Positions 5,750 to 5,760 of a stretch of DNA of 5,760 bases are shown piece by piece. Each line of letters starts with the position of its first letter. Positions within the stretch are counted from its first letter, which is position 1. A program made the position numbers and the translations under genes. Origin of the DNA: a bacterium (lineage in GTDB: Bacteria; Zhuqueibacterota; Zhuqueibacteria; Thermofontimicrobiales; Thermofontimicrobiaceae). Where the stretch lies: the NCBI GenBank assembly GCA_025453735.1, contig JALOPY010000218.1, positions 1-5,760 of the forward strand. The letters run 5' to 3'. Below the pieces are notes generated by a model, which did no database searches, was not told where the DNA came from, and worked only from the letters and a program-made list of their open reading frames with translations.

Positions 5750-5760
5750 TAAATGATATT

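Larger units (their letters stand above)
5501..5760. other. Non-coding region upstream of the TIR gene
   Basis: These 260 nt hold no ORF with coding character on either strand, no tRNA-like fold that I recognise, and no adenine-rich copy of the TIR gene's 3' end that could be a DGR template. Contents are the ribosome site, the weak promoter, two inverted repeats and one direct repeat pair listed separately. Confidence 0.6.

Overview
The window carries two leftward (minus-strand) genes and no RNA gene, CRISPR array, integrase or transposase that I can recognise. The DNA is moderately AT-rich. The large gene begins with a signal peptide, continues as stacked beta-propeller and Ig-like modules, and ends in a motif of the 'NPFTPNNDGF' kind. 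This type of C-terminal FlgD-like/CHU_C sorting domain is common in the Bacteroidota/FCB group and related uncultured phyla (Calditrichota- or KSB1-like lineages). The placement is an inference from style, not a taxonomic assignment.

Layout from left to right: (1) 1-303 holds the C-terminal continuation of the big surface protein, out of frame with the main ORF and cut by the window edge. (2) 305-4255 is the main ORF: GTG start, signal peptide, 14 LVIVD repeats, fibronectin/Ig-like domains, a cohesin-like domain, then tandem Ig-like modules of about 104 residues. The last module is broken by what looks like a frame-shifting deletion. (3) 4256-4450 is the spacer, with a candidate promoter and a clear Shine-Dalgarno. 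(4) 4451-5500 encodes a TIR domain joined by an acidic linker to a DUF1566/Lcl-type C-lectin-like domain. (5) 5501-5760 is non-coding, with small inverted and direct repeats.

The most interesting object is the TIR-DUF1566 protein. Its last ~25 codons keep the family's length and flanking anchors (A-W-V-V ... V-R-A-V-R). The normally Asn-rich positions between them hold Phe, Tyr, Ser, Cys, Asp and Ala, nearly all on NNC/NNT codons. That is the pattern left when AAY codons of a template are mutated at adenines, as in the variable region (VR) of a diversity-generating retroelement (DGR). No reverse transcriptase or template repeat lies in this window, so the DGR link is a hypothesis. If it holds, the protein would be a NAD-cleaving or signalling TIR effector with a diversifiable recognition surface, i.e. 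an intracellular immune-like or conflict system.

The two genes show no clear functional link. The large one is probably an exported adhesin or surface-display protein. The TIR protein lacks a signal peptide and is probably cytoplasmic.
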